The notes under the pieces were generated by a model, which worked only from the letters and a program-made list of their open reading frames with translations, had not been told where the DNA came from and did not search any database. From NCBI GenBank assembly GCA_948099385.1, contig CANUEZ040000156.1, forward strand, positions 3,906,001 to 3,970,000: DNA of 64,000 nucleotides, read 5' to 3'. A program made the translations under genes and the position numbers. Positions 24,459 to 37,874 of the stretch are shown here, one piece after another (the stretch's first letter is position 1; each line of letters starts with the position of its first letter). The DNA is from Fasciola hepatica. Its lineage: Eukaryota; Platyhelminthes; Trematoda; Plagiorchiida; Fasciolidae.

Positions 24459-24463
<5 letters not shown>
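23284..24463. other. Orphan intron sequence behind the truncated GST copy
   Basis: Inverted copy of 15336-16515, that is, the 5' half of the large GST intron. It ends at the (TA)n junction with no acceptor or third exon beyond. Confidence 0.8.

Positions 24464-24533
<70 letters not shown>
24464..24533. repeat. (TA)n tract joining the two giant inverted repeats
   Basis: About 70 bases of pure TA, placed exactly between the end of inverted repeat 2 and the start of inverted repeat 1. A similar tract (31504-31553) closes inverted repeat 1 on the far side. Confidence 0.97.
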
Positions 24534-24535
<2 letters not shown>

Positions 24536-27500
24536 AGGTGAATGGGCAAGTTATCACCAAATACTCATATATGGGCGGCAACAACCGCGAAACCGACCGT
24601 GCCTTTCTGGGGGAATTATGCCGACCAGCCAAAATACTACTTACTAATATGGGGAATTTTGTCCAAACATTCACACACTAGCCACTAGCAATGTGAGCTT
24701 TTGCATATGCAGCCCCGTTATTCTTTGGGTTGGGAGTGACCTAGACACGAATACCTGACAGAAATCACGGTTGTAATTCATTTGTAGACTCTTCAATGAA
24801 GAGCTTCCATTCACACTCCTGAAGCTTCAAATCCAATTCTTTTGACGAACATAACGACGAATTGTACCGGCATGATAATGAATGAGCAAAGATATACCGC
24901 GTACACATGCCTGATGAGCTGCAATTACCGTGAAACCGGTCAAGCGATTCCGGGGAGATTATATCCATGCGTATACATACTACTCATTATCATCATTCAA
25001 GTCAGATTTATTCGTTTTTCACGATACAACACTTGTTTTGAGACCAGTGTTTTATATTAACCTTGCCAAAAGCATATTATCATTGACGAGAAGAATAGGA
25101 AATATATTCTTCACCGAAGCAAGTGCTCGACGGGTTTCCCTCCTCTCTAACAAAGCAGTGGAGTTTTCTACCTTTCAAAAGACTTTATTCACCGAAGAGA
25201 AAACAAGACGGATATTCAACGGATGACGCTCATTGAGCCTTGATGTTCAAGCCGCCCATTCAAAACGAACCCATTTATTCCTCCGATGAGGCTAGCTTTA
25301 ACCGTCAGTGGGTTGGTTAGATGTTAGGTAGTACAGTATTCTCCAAACAGGTTGGCTTCATTTTTGCTTCTTTCCGTTAGTGCAACAAGAGGTAAACAAT
25401 TTCGGAAAACCAGTTTCTATTAGGATCCTCATTTGTTAATCAATGATGACAATCACTACCGTAAAGTTTACCCTCATCGGTTTAGTAGTAAGCCATATTC
25501 AACATTAAAAAATTTCGAACTTCTGAACATGAGGCTAATTTGTCACGGTGACCAAGATCACACAGTTGCAATCACAAACGGATAACAGCAGAATTAATGT
25601 GACTGATATCGAGTTCTATGCAGTTTTGTATTTCTCTCTTGCGTTATGATATGTGACAAAAATTTCAGAAAAGATGAGTTAATTAATGCGAAAAATGTTC
25701 GTCTAGCTATTATCGGCAACTCCTGTATTTTCTATCAGTTTGACTAAGAACCACTGATAACGAGCTCTCGCGCCAAACTATGGTATTTGTCAGACTAGTT
25801 CCAACAAGACGGGTGAAAAGCCTCGTACAACGCTGTCGAGGGGTGATGAATTTCCATAATGATTCCTGTGAAAAATAGTTGACTAATCCAGCAACCTCAG
25901 TTTACGTCGGTGGATGTTTGTGAGACATAAAAAAACTGATTCGATTGGTAAAATACACATGTCCATTATCACCACTAAAAGGATCATTTTTTGAAACAGA
26001 AGAAAGCAGGAAAAGATGTTTTTCTACGAAACACAGAATTATACAGAGTTTTTGAAAATTATGCAACCTGTGCAGAGGAAGTTGTCTTTGTGCTCGTATG
26101 ATCATGCATGTTTCCAAAGACGAAGTTATTCTGTACATGGATCATTTGAGTCAAGATGTGAAACAACGGCAGGTGCGCAGTAGAAAAACTATTGAGTAGT
26201 CTAGAAAACATACATCATTGTAATATGATCTTCATTTGGTATCACTGGGCCGCTTCGGTGCATTGATCTCTGCAGCCTACTAATATATACCACAGTCACA
26301 CTGTCGTTACCCTTGGCCTAATGTAGATTGTTTCCCTCGGTGACAGAAGGTTTCCTGTTTTCTGCAGACTTGTTGATTTCTTTTATATTCTACAGCACCC
26401 CTGGAGTGGAAGAAAAAAGCTTCATAGCCTCAACATTCCGCTAAACTATCAAGGATAACCGACAACGGTAACCCTCTAACTCGAACTAGGGAACCTATTC
26501 AGGGCCTAAAAGATCACGTGACACGGTGAATCGTTCGATAGCCAAAACGGTTACCATTTTGATTGGTTGGGTACTATTCAGCGAAACAGCTTACTTTCTT
26601 CAGCGATTTACGTCACCAAGTCCTCATTGTTGGCGTAATACCGTAAAGCTGGGAACATAATATATATCAATACCAGTATACGAGCCCTATCTTGTTAAGT
26701 CGGAATATAGTTATCCAATTTAGAACATGACCTCTATTCTGGAGGAGGATTTGCGAAACTCAGATCGAATTTAGTCAGTATTTATTCCCCCCCCCCCCAT
26801 GCGACAATCAGAACAGGTTCAAAATAGTACCCACCTGTAATGATAAGCTTTGCTTTAAACTCACGAGTAGTAATTTCATGTGTCAGTCATAATCCGGAAC
26901 TCGTATCGAGCACGTTACCAGGTCATGTGGACTTCAACTGAGTAACAAAGAGTTGAACTGGGGATTGGAATGGATAATGTTTTTGATAAAAAAGAAGCTC
27001 GACCGATATAATTAGATCATGTGCGACACCGAACAGATCAGGAATATAGCTTAATCAGCTAGGCAGAACTCACAAAATTGAGCTGTTTTGTGTTCTTTTA
27101 TTGACTGCGTACAATTTCACTATCTTCTAGTCGAACATCGAAATTACTACGAAATTGAGAACTTTCTTAAAGCTTAGGATTTCTTACATCTAGCTATTTT
27201 TGCTTCAAAACGATATAAAGATCGATTTCACTCTTTTGTTTCAGAACAAGATTTGCTCATAACAAAATCTTACTCTCATGACCCGTAGGCATTTGTGTCA
27301 TTCATCGATTTCCTAGCATGCATTTATGAAGACATCACTGGAACATCCACTGATTGGAGTCCAACCTTGGACCTCCCTGGTCAGTTTGTAACAGTAATAG
27401 AAGAGAAAATCATGCCACTTTTTATTAAGAGAAGAAAAGTAATTTCGGATACAGTAGACATGGGGGCACATATAAATAACTGGATGACTAATTTGGCCAG

Positions 27501-28014
27501 ACTGCCCTCCATGACTCGAGTGGACGTTAACCGCCTGGAATATATCTAAACGACTCTAGATCTATCAGCTTGACTAAAGTACGTATTAGTAAAGGTACAG
27601 CTTAATCCAAGATATTTCCACAGGACAGTATTTGACTAAATAAACATGCTGACACTGAAGATGCAGTGGGACCAAACTCAATTAGCAACCATGGCTGCAA
27701 TACGTCCGGATTTCTGGCTTTACCACTCTTCATATTCATTGGCTCCCCGTATAATTAGAAGGAACCTATGAACTGTGAACTCATTGTGTGGAGCCTACAG
27801 CCTTTAGTTTACATCGAATAACGGTCACTTCTGCTAATTCACTGCTCTATCATCCGATCTTCACGTACACTTTTCGAGCTGACCCTATAATTTACTTTTA
27901 TGGTGTTTAGTTATTTGTGCCTACTAGCGAGCTTTGAAGTAGCAAGCTGAGAAATTCGATTCCAGGGCGACCTCAAAAGTTGTGTCCACACCATACAGCT
28001 TTTTCATCTGCGTT
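24534..28014 (+). repeat. Inverted repeat 1, left arm (3481 bp)
   Basis: Reverse complement of 28025-31503. Paired coordinates sum to 56039 near the centre and 56037 outside a homopolymer (12 C at about 26787-26798 against 10 G at about 29241-29250). Reading frames within the arms are repeated identically. No established gene inside; a weak candidate exon lies at 27289-27549. Confidence 0.97.
27289..27549 (+). other. Candidate exon, weakly like the C-terminal part of a mu-class GST
   Basis: A possible acceptor 'CCCGTAG' is followed by an 86-codon frame ending at a TAA at 27547. Its start, 'FVSFIDFLACIYEDIT', resembles the 'VTFVDFLAYD' helix of mu-class glutathione transferases, and a later part has a similar pattern of charged and hydrophobic residues. 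The rest ('KIMPLFIKRRKVISDT') is not convincing. It may be a decayed exon, another gene's last exon or chance. No partner exons were found. It is duplicated at 28490-28750 on the minus strand. Confidence 0.25.
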
Positions 28015-28024
28015 AGGAATCAGC
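28015..28024. other. Centre of the large palindrome
   Basis: The ten bases AGGAATCAGC separate two arms of about 3.5 kb; the arms abut as 'CTGCGTT' and 'AACGCAG'. Such a short spacer allows full hairpin or cruciform extrusion, and is also what a hairpin (fold-back) sequencing read would give. Confidence 0.95.
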
Positions 28025-31000
28025 AACGCAGATGAAAAAGCTGTATGGTGTGGACACAACTTTTGAGGTCGCCCTGGAATCGAATTTCTCAGCTTGCTAC
28101 TTCAAAGCTCGCTAGTAGGCACAAATAACTAAACACCATAAAAGTAAATTATAGGGTCAGCTCGAAAAGTGTACGTGAAGATCGGATGATAGAGCAGTGA
28201 ATTAGCAGAAGTGACCGTTATTCGATGTAAACTAAAGGCTGTAGGCTCCACACAATGAGTTCACAGTTCATAGGTTCCTTCTAATTATACGGGGAGCCAA
28301 TGAATATGAAGAGTGGTAAAGCCAGAAATCCGGACGTATTGCAGCCATGGTTGCTAATTGAGTTTGGTCCCACTGCATCTTCAGTGTCAGCATGTTTATT
28401 TAGTCAAATACTGTCCTGTGGAAATATCTTGGATTAAGCTGTACCTTTACTAATACGTACTTTAGTCAAGCTGATAGATCTAGAGTCGTTTAGATATATT
28501 CCAGGCGGTTAACGTCCACTCGAGTCATGGAGGGCAGTCTGGCCAAATTAGTCATCCAGTTATTTATATGTGCCCCCATGTCTACTGTATCCGAAATTAC
28601 TTTTCTTCTCTTAATAAAAAGTGGCATGATTTTCTCTTCTATTACTGTTACAAACTGACCAGGGAGGTCCAAGGTTGGACTCCAATCAGTGGATGTTCCA
28701 GTGATGTCTTCATAAATGCATGCTAGGAAATCGATGAATGACACAAATGCCTACGGGTCATGAGAGTAAGATTTTGTTATGAGCAAATCTTGTTCTGAAA
28801 CAAAAGAGTGAAATCGATCTTTATATCGTTTTGAAGCAAAAATAGCTAGATGTAAGAAATCCTAAGCTTTAAGAAAGTTCTCAATTTCGTAGTAATTTCG
28901 ATGTTCGACTAGAAGATAGTGAAATTGTACGCAGTCAATAAAAGAACACAAAACAGCTCAATTTTGTGAGTTCTGCCTAGCTGATTAAGCTATATTCCTG
29001 ATCTGTTCGGTGTCGCACATGATCTAATTATATCGGTCGAGCTTCTTTTTTATCAAAAACATTATCCATTCCAATCCCCAGTTCAACTCTTTGTTACTCA
29101 GTTGAAGTCCACATGACCTGGTAACGTGCTCGATACGAGTTCCGGATTATGACTGACACATGAAATTACTACTCGTGAGTTTAAAGCAAAGCTTATCATT
29201 ACAGGTGGGTACTATTTTGAACCTGTTCTGATTGTCGCATGGGGGGGGGGAATAAATACTGACTAAATTCGATCTGAGTTTCGCAAATCCTCCTCCAGAA
29301 TAGAGGTCATGTTCTAAATTGGATAACTATATTCCGACTTAACAAGATAGGGCTCGTATACTGGTATTGATATATATTATGTTCCCAGCTTTACGGTATT
29401 ACGCCAACAATGAGGACTTGGTGACGTAAATCGCTGAAGAAAGTAAGCTGTTTCGCTGAATAGTACCCAACCAATCAAAATGGTAACCGTTTTGGCTATC
29501 GAACGATTCACCGTGTCACGTGATCTTTTAGGCCCTGAATAGGTTCCCTAGTTCGAGTTAGAGGGTTACCGTTGTCGGTTATCCTTGATAGTTTAGCGGA
29601 ATGTTGAGGCTATGAAGCTTTTTTCTTCCACTCCAGGGGTGCTGTAGAATATAAAAGAAATCAACAAGTCTGCAGAAAACAGGAAACCTTCTGTCACCGA
29701 GGGAAACAATCTACATTAGGCCAAGGGTAACGACAGTGTGACTGTGGTATATATTAGTAGGCTGCAGAGATCAATGCACCGAAGCGGCCCAGTGATACCA
29801 AATGAAGATCATATTACAATGATGTATGTTTTCTAGACTACTCAATAGTTTTTCTACTGCGCACCTGCCGTTGTTTCACATCTTGACTCAAATGATCCAT
29901 GTACAGAATAACTTCGTCTTTGGAAACATGCATGATCATACGAGCACAAAGACAACTTCCTCTGCACAGGTTGCATAATTTTCAAAAACTCTGTATAATT
30001 CTGTGTTTCGTAGAAAAACATCTTTTCCTGCTTTCTTCTGTTTCAAAAAATGATCCTTTTAGTGGTGATAATGGACATGTGTATTTTACCAATCGAATCA
30101 GTTTTTTTATGTCTCACAAACATCCACCGACGTAAACTGAGGTTGCTGGATTAGTCAACTATTTTTCACAGGAATCATTATGGAAATTCATCACCCCTCG
30201 ACAGCGTTGTACGAGGCTTTTCACCCGTCTTGTTGGAACTAGTCTGACAAATACCATAGTTTGGCGCGAGAGCTCGTTATCAGTGGTTCTTAGTCAAACT
30301 GATAGAAAATACAGGAGTTGCCGATAATAGCTAGACGAACATTTTTCGCATTAATTAACTCATCTTTTCTGAAATTTTTGTCACATATCATAACGCAAGA
30401 GAGAAATACAAAACTGCATAGAACTCGATATCAGTCACATTAATTCTGCTGTTATCCGTTTGTGATTGCAACTGTGTGATCTTGGTCACCGTGACAAATT
30501 AGCCTCATGTTCAGAAGTTCGAAATTTTTTAATGTTGAATATGGCTTACTACTAAACCGATGAGGGTAAACTTTACGGTAGTGATTGTCATCATTGATTA
30601 ACAAATGAGGATCCTAATAGAAACTGGTTTTCCGAAATTGTTTACCTCTTGTTGCACTAACGGAAAGAAGCAAAAATGAAGCCAACCTGTTTGGAGAATA
30701 CTGTACTACCTAACATCTAACCAACCCACTGACGGTTAAAGCTAGCCTCATCGGAGGAATAAATGGGTTCGTTTTGAATGGGCGGCTTGAACATCAAGGC
30801 TCAATGAGCGTCATCCGTTGAATATCCGTCTTGTTTTCTCTTCGGTGAATAAAGTCTTTTGAAAGGTAGAAAACTCCACTGCTTTGTTAGAGAGGAGGGA
30901 AACCCGTCGAGCACTTGCTTCGGTGAAGAATATATTTCCTATTCTTCTCGTCAATGATAATATGCTTTTGGCAAGGTTAATATAAAACACTGGTCTCAAA

Positions 31001-31501
31001 ACAAGTGTTGTATCGTGAAAAACGAATAAATCTGACTTGAATGATGATAATGAGTAGTATGTATACGCATGGATATAATCTCCCCGGAATCGCTTGACCG
31101 GTTTCACGGTAATTGCAGCTCATCAGGCATGTGTACGCGGTATATCTTTGCTCATTCATTATCATGCCGGTACAATTCGTCGTTATGTTCGTCAAAAGAA
31201 TTGGATTTGAAGCTTCAGGAGTGTGAATGGAAGCTCTTCATTGAAGAGTCTACAAATGAATTACAACCGTGATTTCTGTCAGGTATTCGTGTCTAGGTCA
31301 CTCCCAACCCAAAGAATAACGGGGCTGCATATGCAAAAGCTCACATTGCTAGTGGCTAGTGTGTGAATGTTTGGACAAAATTCCCCATATTAGTAAGTAG
31401 TATTTTGGCTGGTCGGCATAATTCCCCCAGAAAGGCACGGTCGGTTTCGCGGTTGTTGCCGCCCATATATGAGTATTTGGTGATAACTTGCCCATTCACC
31501 T

Positions 31502-31503
<2 letters not shown>
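28025..31503 (-). repeat. Inverted repeat 1, right arm (3479 bp)
   Basis: Reverse complement of 24534-28014, ending 'CCCATTCACCTCC' against (TA)n. The two-base length difference is in the G/C homopolymer. Confidence 0.97.
28490..28750 (-). other. Mirror copy of the candidate exon at 27289-27549
   Basis: Identical translation on the minus strand inside the right arm of the palindrome. Same caveats as the left copy. Confidence 0.25.

Positions 31504-31565
<62 letters not shown>
31504..31565. repeat. (TA)n plus (TATG)n at the outer edge of inverted repeat 1
   Basis: Fifty bases of TA followed by 'TATGTATGTATG'. The TATG transition is absent from the matching tract at 24464-24533, so this side probably keeps the original flank of the microsatellite. 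Confidence 0.95.
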
Positions 31566-34329
31566 TAGCTGCACTGGAGTAAAAATGAAGTACAGCGAAT
31601 GATCAGTATAGAATCGAGAAGATTTTATAATGAATTCCCATAAGTTACTATAAACAAGGATAGAGAAAAATAAGTTGTTTTAGCCTTTCACGGATCAAAA
31701 GCTGGTATAATACGAACAACGAAGATGGTTACTTATTACAGCGGTGAAAATACTTAGATAGCATCGGAAACAGTTTCGACCATCGATTTATTTCTCAATT
31801 AAAGTGTGAACCTTAAGGTGCTCACAGATGCGTTGTTCGGAAAAAGGAAATTCCGAAAAAATCATTACATTTACATTGAACTTACGATATTGAACAAGCC
31901 AGTCGATGTGGTCTGAAAAAGATCACAATCAACCGTGTTGGTGCAGCAATATCAACGATAAACCTGAGAAACGAAATTCACCGAGCTAAAATAATGGAAG
32001 CTGTTGTCTGTGAGACCAGGCACTTTTATGAAAATTATCTCAGTACAGAAGGTCATATCTCATATGAAGCTGCGCAGTGTGCTCATAAAAACTGAGGTCG
32101 CTTTTTAGTGCTCGACGTTTGCAACTTACCACCTAAATGTTCTTAGTAGGCACAATGACTTATGATCCACTCTAATGGAAATGAAGCCAGGCTCTAATAC
32201 GCACACTACTCACGAGCAAAGGTTGCCGTGGTAGCTGGAAACTGATGAAGTGAATTATCGGGTTCAACCAGTATGCTGCCATGATTAAAAGTTCTACGCC
32301 TCGTACTGACGGTGAACGATGATTGCATAGGGCGACGCCCACGTTATTTATTCCGCGGAATTATGTGGAGAAATAATCACCGGTAAATTTAATAACAAAT
32401 TTCTTCAGTTCACTTTTAATTTGTAAAACGTCACTGGTCATGAATTATTACGGTATCCGTCCCACCGGGGCCAGATAAACGCACTTCAGAATGGCCAACA
32501 TAAGGTGCACTTTAACAGCCTTGAAGAAATCGAAATGAATCTTTTTGCATTTAAATTCGTCTAAAAGCTGATTGTATGACTCTGGTCAGATTAAACACGT
32601 TTACCAAAGTACTGTTTTCTCTTTGGCCCAATGAAGTTTAATTTTCACCCCATAGATAATATTGACCTGTCAGCATTTGTTCACAGTGCTATGGCGATGA
32701 TTTCAACTGTGTATCACAGAAAAAGGTTTTTAATATTCTAGCTGGAGGTGTCACTCCTTTGCCCAATGGAGAGGCTATATTATCACCAATATGGCGCCCA
32801 TTGCAGGAACATATCTTTTTCAAGTGTTCGACGCTAAAGCTTATATTTAGAAGTGATCTGCTCTCGTGTGATACCCTGGTAATTTGCTGTTGCAGTGATT
32901 GGCCAACATCACCTGTTCGCTAGACTATGCTCCGAAAATATGGACAATGACTAGCTTTTATTATTTTTTGACGTTGCTTTATCTTTTTTTCCCTGTTTTA
33001 CTAACAGCACTGAGTTTTTCTTCTCACATTTCTGGAAATTTTGCAACTATATGACTATCTTATTCTTACCTACCTGTTTTCCACTATTCTTCTTGTCTCT
33101 TTTAATAAAGACTACGTGAGAGTAGCAAGATTAACTTTCGTTCATTCGCTGACCACACAACAATTTAACTGAACATTGACCGTCAAGCGAGGTTACCATT
33201 TGACCGTTGCACGGGCACGCTTCACTCGTACGCGGTCGTGGTACCCAATGATCACTTTCCCATTTGCCTTCTGCTCCTGGTGGGTCACGAGGAAACTCCG
33301 TTCGGGTTATTCGGTTTGCGCAGAGCGAAGCACTGAAGTAATGCAGAGGTAGTCTACAATTAATGGACTGGGTGAACGAATGCGTACAATGAGGAAATAA
33401 CGTGTTAAGTTGGGTCGACCCTATTTGAATACCAGTATCGCCGTTCGTCGGACCATGTTCTTTCCCACTCGGTAATACACACCATATTCGGATGAACATA
33501 TTTTCGAAATGCTATATACTTATACTAGTTATGCATTATTCTGTAACTTCATTTTTCTAGGCTTTTTCAATTTCGCATTGTTTTTTCTACCCTATTTAGT
33601 CTTTTTTTTATTCTAAGGCTATTAGATCTTGAATTCGAAATTAGTCCAGCAGACAACGTTCACCGATACTCCTATCAATTTCCAAGCGTTCATACCTCTT
33701 TGTTGTCTTCAGTTATTATAAATTGTACAATTTTGATTCCGTGCTATCTGTTGATGATGAGCTGATGCAAGCCTCTCAATCCTTTTCGAGAAATATACCC
33801 ATTGTACGGTGTAATTCCGTTGCGCGACCCTTGTAGTAAAAACGAACAGTTCACAGGTTGCCATCATCAAAAACGGGCATAATTACTCCTAGTGACAGGT
33901 GTTCTACAAGACACCGTTGTATCACACTGTTTCCCTAAAAGCCCCCTCAAATACCCGATTTGTGTGTTGCCTCTACAAAGAGGATACATTTGTTCCAACT
34001 GTAACGTCCACATACGTTTACTTGGTAAAAGTTTGCAATGCTTCAGTGCAAAACTTAGTGACTGGACCACGTTCATGCATGACTTTGTTGTAAATCTCAA
34101 CGTGAATTTAACATGATCGACTAATATGCACACTGTGTTAACCCCTAAAGTCGTTCGTATCAGGACATTTTTCATCGCCCCAGAAAGAGAAAGTAACAAA
34201 ATAAACGATCTGGTCCACGACATCTAACAATTAACAACACAAAGCTTATCACAGTTGCATTCCATCTGCACAACATTGAACGTTATCAAATCGAGTGGGG
34301 CTAGAACAGAACGAATCCCGCTGACTACT
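31566..34329. other. No gene recognised
   Basis: A 122-codon minus-strand frame (33131-33499) has a Cys/Pro/Trp-rich end ('PRTSEACPCNGQM') but matches no family I know, and its splice context is unclear. Nothing else was seen. Confidence 0.45.
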
Positions 34330-34560
34330 ACGACAGTAATAGACAATGGGTTGTACAGTAGAATGTTTGGTGCAGCATCCAAAAATCACAGACGGTCGAT
34401 CTCCTGTTTCCTCCTGACAAGGTGAAGGCAACAACCTATCTGGAGGTGATGAAAAAGACAATTTCCGAATATCTAGAAGATCTCCATTTACCCCCCATGT
34501 CAAGATCGATCTTCCAGCAGAACGAAGCGCCAGCACATTCTGCAAACATGGTAATTAGAT
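34330..34560 (+). pseudogene. Mariner/Tc1-superfamily transposase fragment
   Basis: The plus strand reads 'RMFGAASKN' (like the VWGA.S block), then after a frame change 'DLLFPPDKVKATTYLEVM', and ends in 'SIFQQNEAPAHSANM'. This is the DDE-domain signature in which the usual QQDxAPxH has become QQNEAPAH. The second catalytic Asp is therefore Asn in this copy. Stops follow at about 34555, and N- and C-terminal parts are not recognisable. It differs from the copies at 10.2 and 62.7 kb and is inactive. Confidence 0.75.
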
Positions 34561-36238
34561 AGGAATTTACTTTCCAGCGGTCGGACGGAATGGTCCGGTA
34601 CCATGGTACCGGCAAACCATTATTTCTAATTTGTGTAACGCGTAGCCAAATGAACAGATCCCAAAACAAAACAAGGTTGATCCGAAATTCTGCGGCACCA
34701 GATTAACAAAGTATAAACAAACAAAACATATACAACACTCATTTATGCAACCGGAACGATTATCAATCATGAAAGGCAGTCCGATAATGCTCAAGACCAG
34801 AATCAATCACTACGACAGAGTCAGGTCAAGACAAAAATGTGCTACCGTCAAATAAGCAAGATATAAACAAAAACCTTCAAATGTGTCGCATGAAGTGTTT
34901 TGTAAACTGTGCCAGATTCAACAGAGAATTCACATTCCTGGAAAACGGGTATATGCGTAAAACATTCCGTATATGAGTTACTGTACCTTTCAAAATCCTT
35001 TGTGGTGATCAAAGTCCGAGTTTCCGGAAGGGGCCACGATTTTCGCCCTACTTACGTAATCTTAATGTCGGTGCCTTTAGTTTTTTGTATGGGTTACGTC
35101 AATGGCTGGTTTACGGGACCGTGGTAGATATCCTCTCTACAGTTTATTATCAGTCAGCTCCAGATATTCCGTCATACCATTTGCGACTGGTTTGTCCAGC
35201 AAAGTTTCGACACGCAAGTTTGAACACTTGATTAGAATGAATTGAGGTTTCAGGATAGAAAGTTTTGCTGCAAGAATTTAAGATGAGCACCCAGAGTGAA
35301 AAGCCATTATTTCAACAATTTATAAATATAATTTAGATTATGACATGCCCGGAAAAAATGAAGTGTAAATGCAACAACATTAATAAAAAAGAAACATTGT
35401 ACAAGCCGTAAATGTCTTCACCTCTAAAACTTCTTGGCCGCAACGGAGGCAGTCTGTCTTTAGCTTTACAACTCGTCTCTGTATGTACCGGGACGACTTG
35501 AGAATAACTTCATTCTATCCTGACCCAATCATCACCCAAAGGACTTGTTCGGAACAACCGAAGTCCACCACGCTGAGCATGTGCTAATTCATCTGCTACT
35601 GGTCTCAGGACACATTTGTGGGACAACAGGAAGGAACAGTAATCTCTGTTAGTTCGCTTTTAGTGTATTACATATCTGCCTTTTTATGTGCACTGTGTTG
35701 TATTTGAATGAATAAAGATCACTGAAAAACGTACTCTTTCGTCTATCTTTGGTGCTTGAAATTGTCAACAGTGCTGACTGATTAAACTGCAAGCCGAACT
35801 ACTTCGTACCACGATAAAGCACAAACGCGGAGTAAGAAAACACTTCACCATAAAGAATGCCAGAGTTGGGGTGAAAAATCCATATAGACTTCAGCAGAGT
35901 AGATGTGGAAACAGTGCCGATGACAACTTCAGAAACCGCAACGCGCATATTCGTACGTATCACGCTTCACATGTCAGTCTTTACTGGCGGACATTCGTTG
36001 GGGTTGCATTAATGCTCATCCGCAGCTGACTTTGGACGAGTAAGTCATCCGCAGCAAGTTATAAAGATGGCGTATTTTACCTTCTAACAGAGTTTACCTA
36101 CTGAACGAACTGAGTAGCTAATAAATTCTCTTGTTAAAAGAGTCGTTATCCATGCAGTATCAGCGTTCATATAAGCATCACTTATCCACTGGAGCATTTT
36201 CTGCCAGCTGAAACATCTGTAGAATATACTAACTAGCA

Positions 36239-36239
<1 letters not shown>
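34561..36239. other. No gene recognised
   Basis: AT-rich, with short frames only. Confidence 0.5.

Positions 36240-36312
<73 letters not shown>
36240..36312. repeat. (TA)n microsatellite
   Basis: About 73 bases of pure TA. Confidence 0.98.
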
Positions 36313-36316
<4 letters not shown>

Positions 36317-37069
36317 CGAGCTATTACAGTGATATATGCATCGATATATGATCTAAAAATTCCAGATCCCAAATCTACTTGAAATTTGGTGGATATTTGA
36401 TGCAGGTTAACAATAAACTGATAAACTATCACAAGATAACCGCGATTAACAGTGGTGAGCATAAAGCATCGTGAGTCATTTCTTACGCGCGTATCTGACA
36501 CTAGCCTCAATAAATGGATTTCTGATAATTTTCGGATGCGTGAGTTTAGGTGATATTTTTTAAAATCAGAAGCACAGTCAGTACTGAGATCCACTATGTT
36601 CCCTCTTTGGAATTATTTTAATGAACTCAGTTATCACAATGGTTTATGTGAGAACCATCGTCGTGAAATGAATGTAGATTTATCTATTTAGACCGTGATA
36701 ACATTTGTGGGTAGATGTTTATTCGAAAGAATCATTATCTCCCCGAAGAGAAACAGGGTACAGCAAAAAACTTACGTACATCCCCTTTTCATGAACTTTA
36801 TTCAACCTTATATATTTGGCATTTCATATTCATTTTATGCACCATTCATATTCTGCATCCGTTCTTAATCAGAGTTTGTGCTGCAGAATATGAATGTGAT
36901 CTAAATAAACAGAATCAAAAAGGGCCTGCGAGATCAATTAGAATAGTTTCAAATATCCTATACTTATCCGCATTTCCAATCACCGACTCAAAGAACTTGA
37001 CTTCTTGATCGAAAAACAGTGTCGCATTTCACCCAGAACGACAATTAAGTTTGCTTATTCATCTGGTTA
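36313..37069. other. No gene recognised
   Basis: A 97-codon plus frame at 36715-37008 shows no motif. Nothing else noted. Confidence 0.5.

Positions 37070-37874
<805 letters not shown>

Larger units (their letters stand above)
20605..24463 (-). repeat. Inverted repeat 2, right arm (3859 bp)
   Basis: Reverse complement of 15336-19208, starting 'CTGCATCA' at 20605 and ending 'CCGCATAC' at 24463, where it runs directly into a long (TA)n tract. The 14-bp length difference from the left arm is all in the internal (TA)n. Confidence 0.97.

Noticed and set aside
33867..34223. 118-codon minus-strand frame
   Set aside because: No motif, and it lies just upstream of the mariner fragment, which is on the opposite strand.
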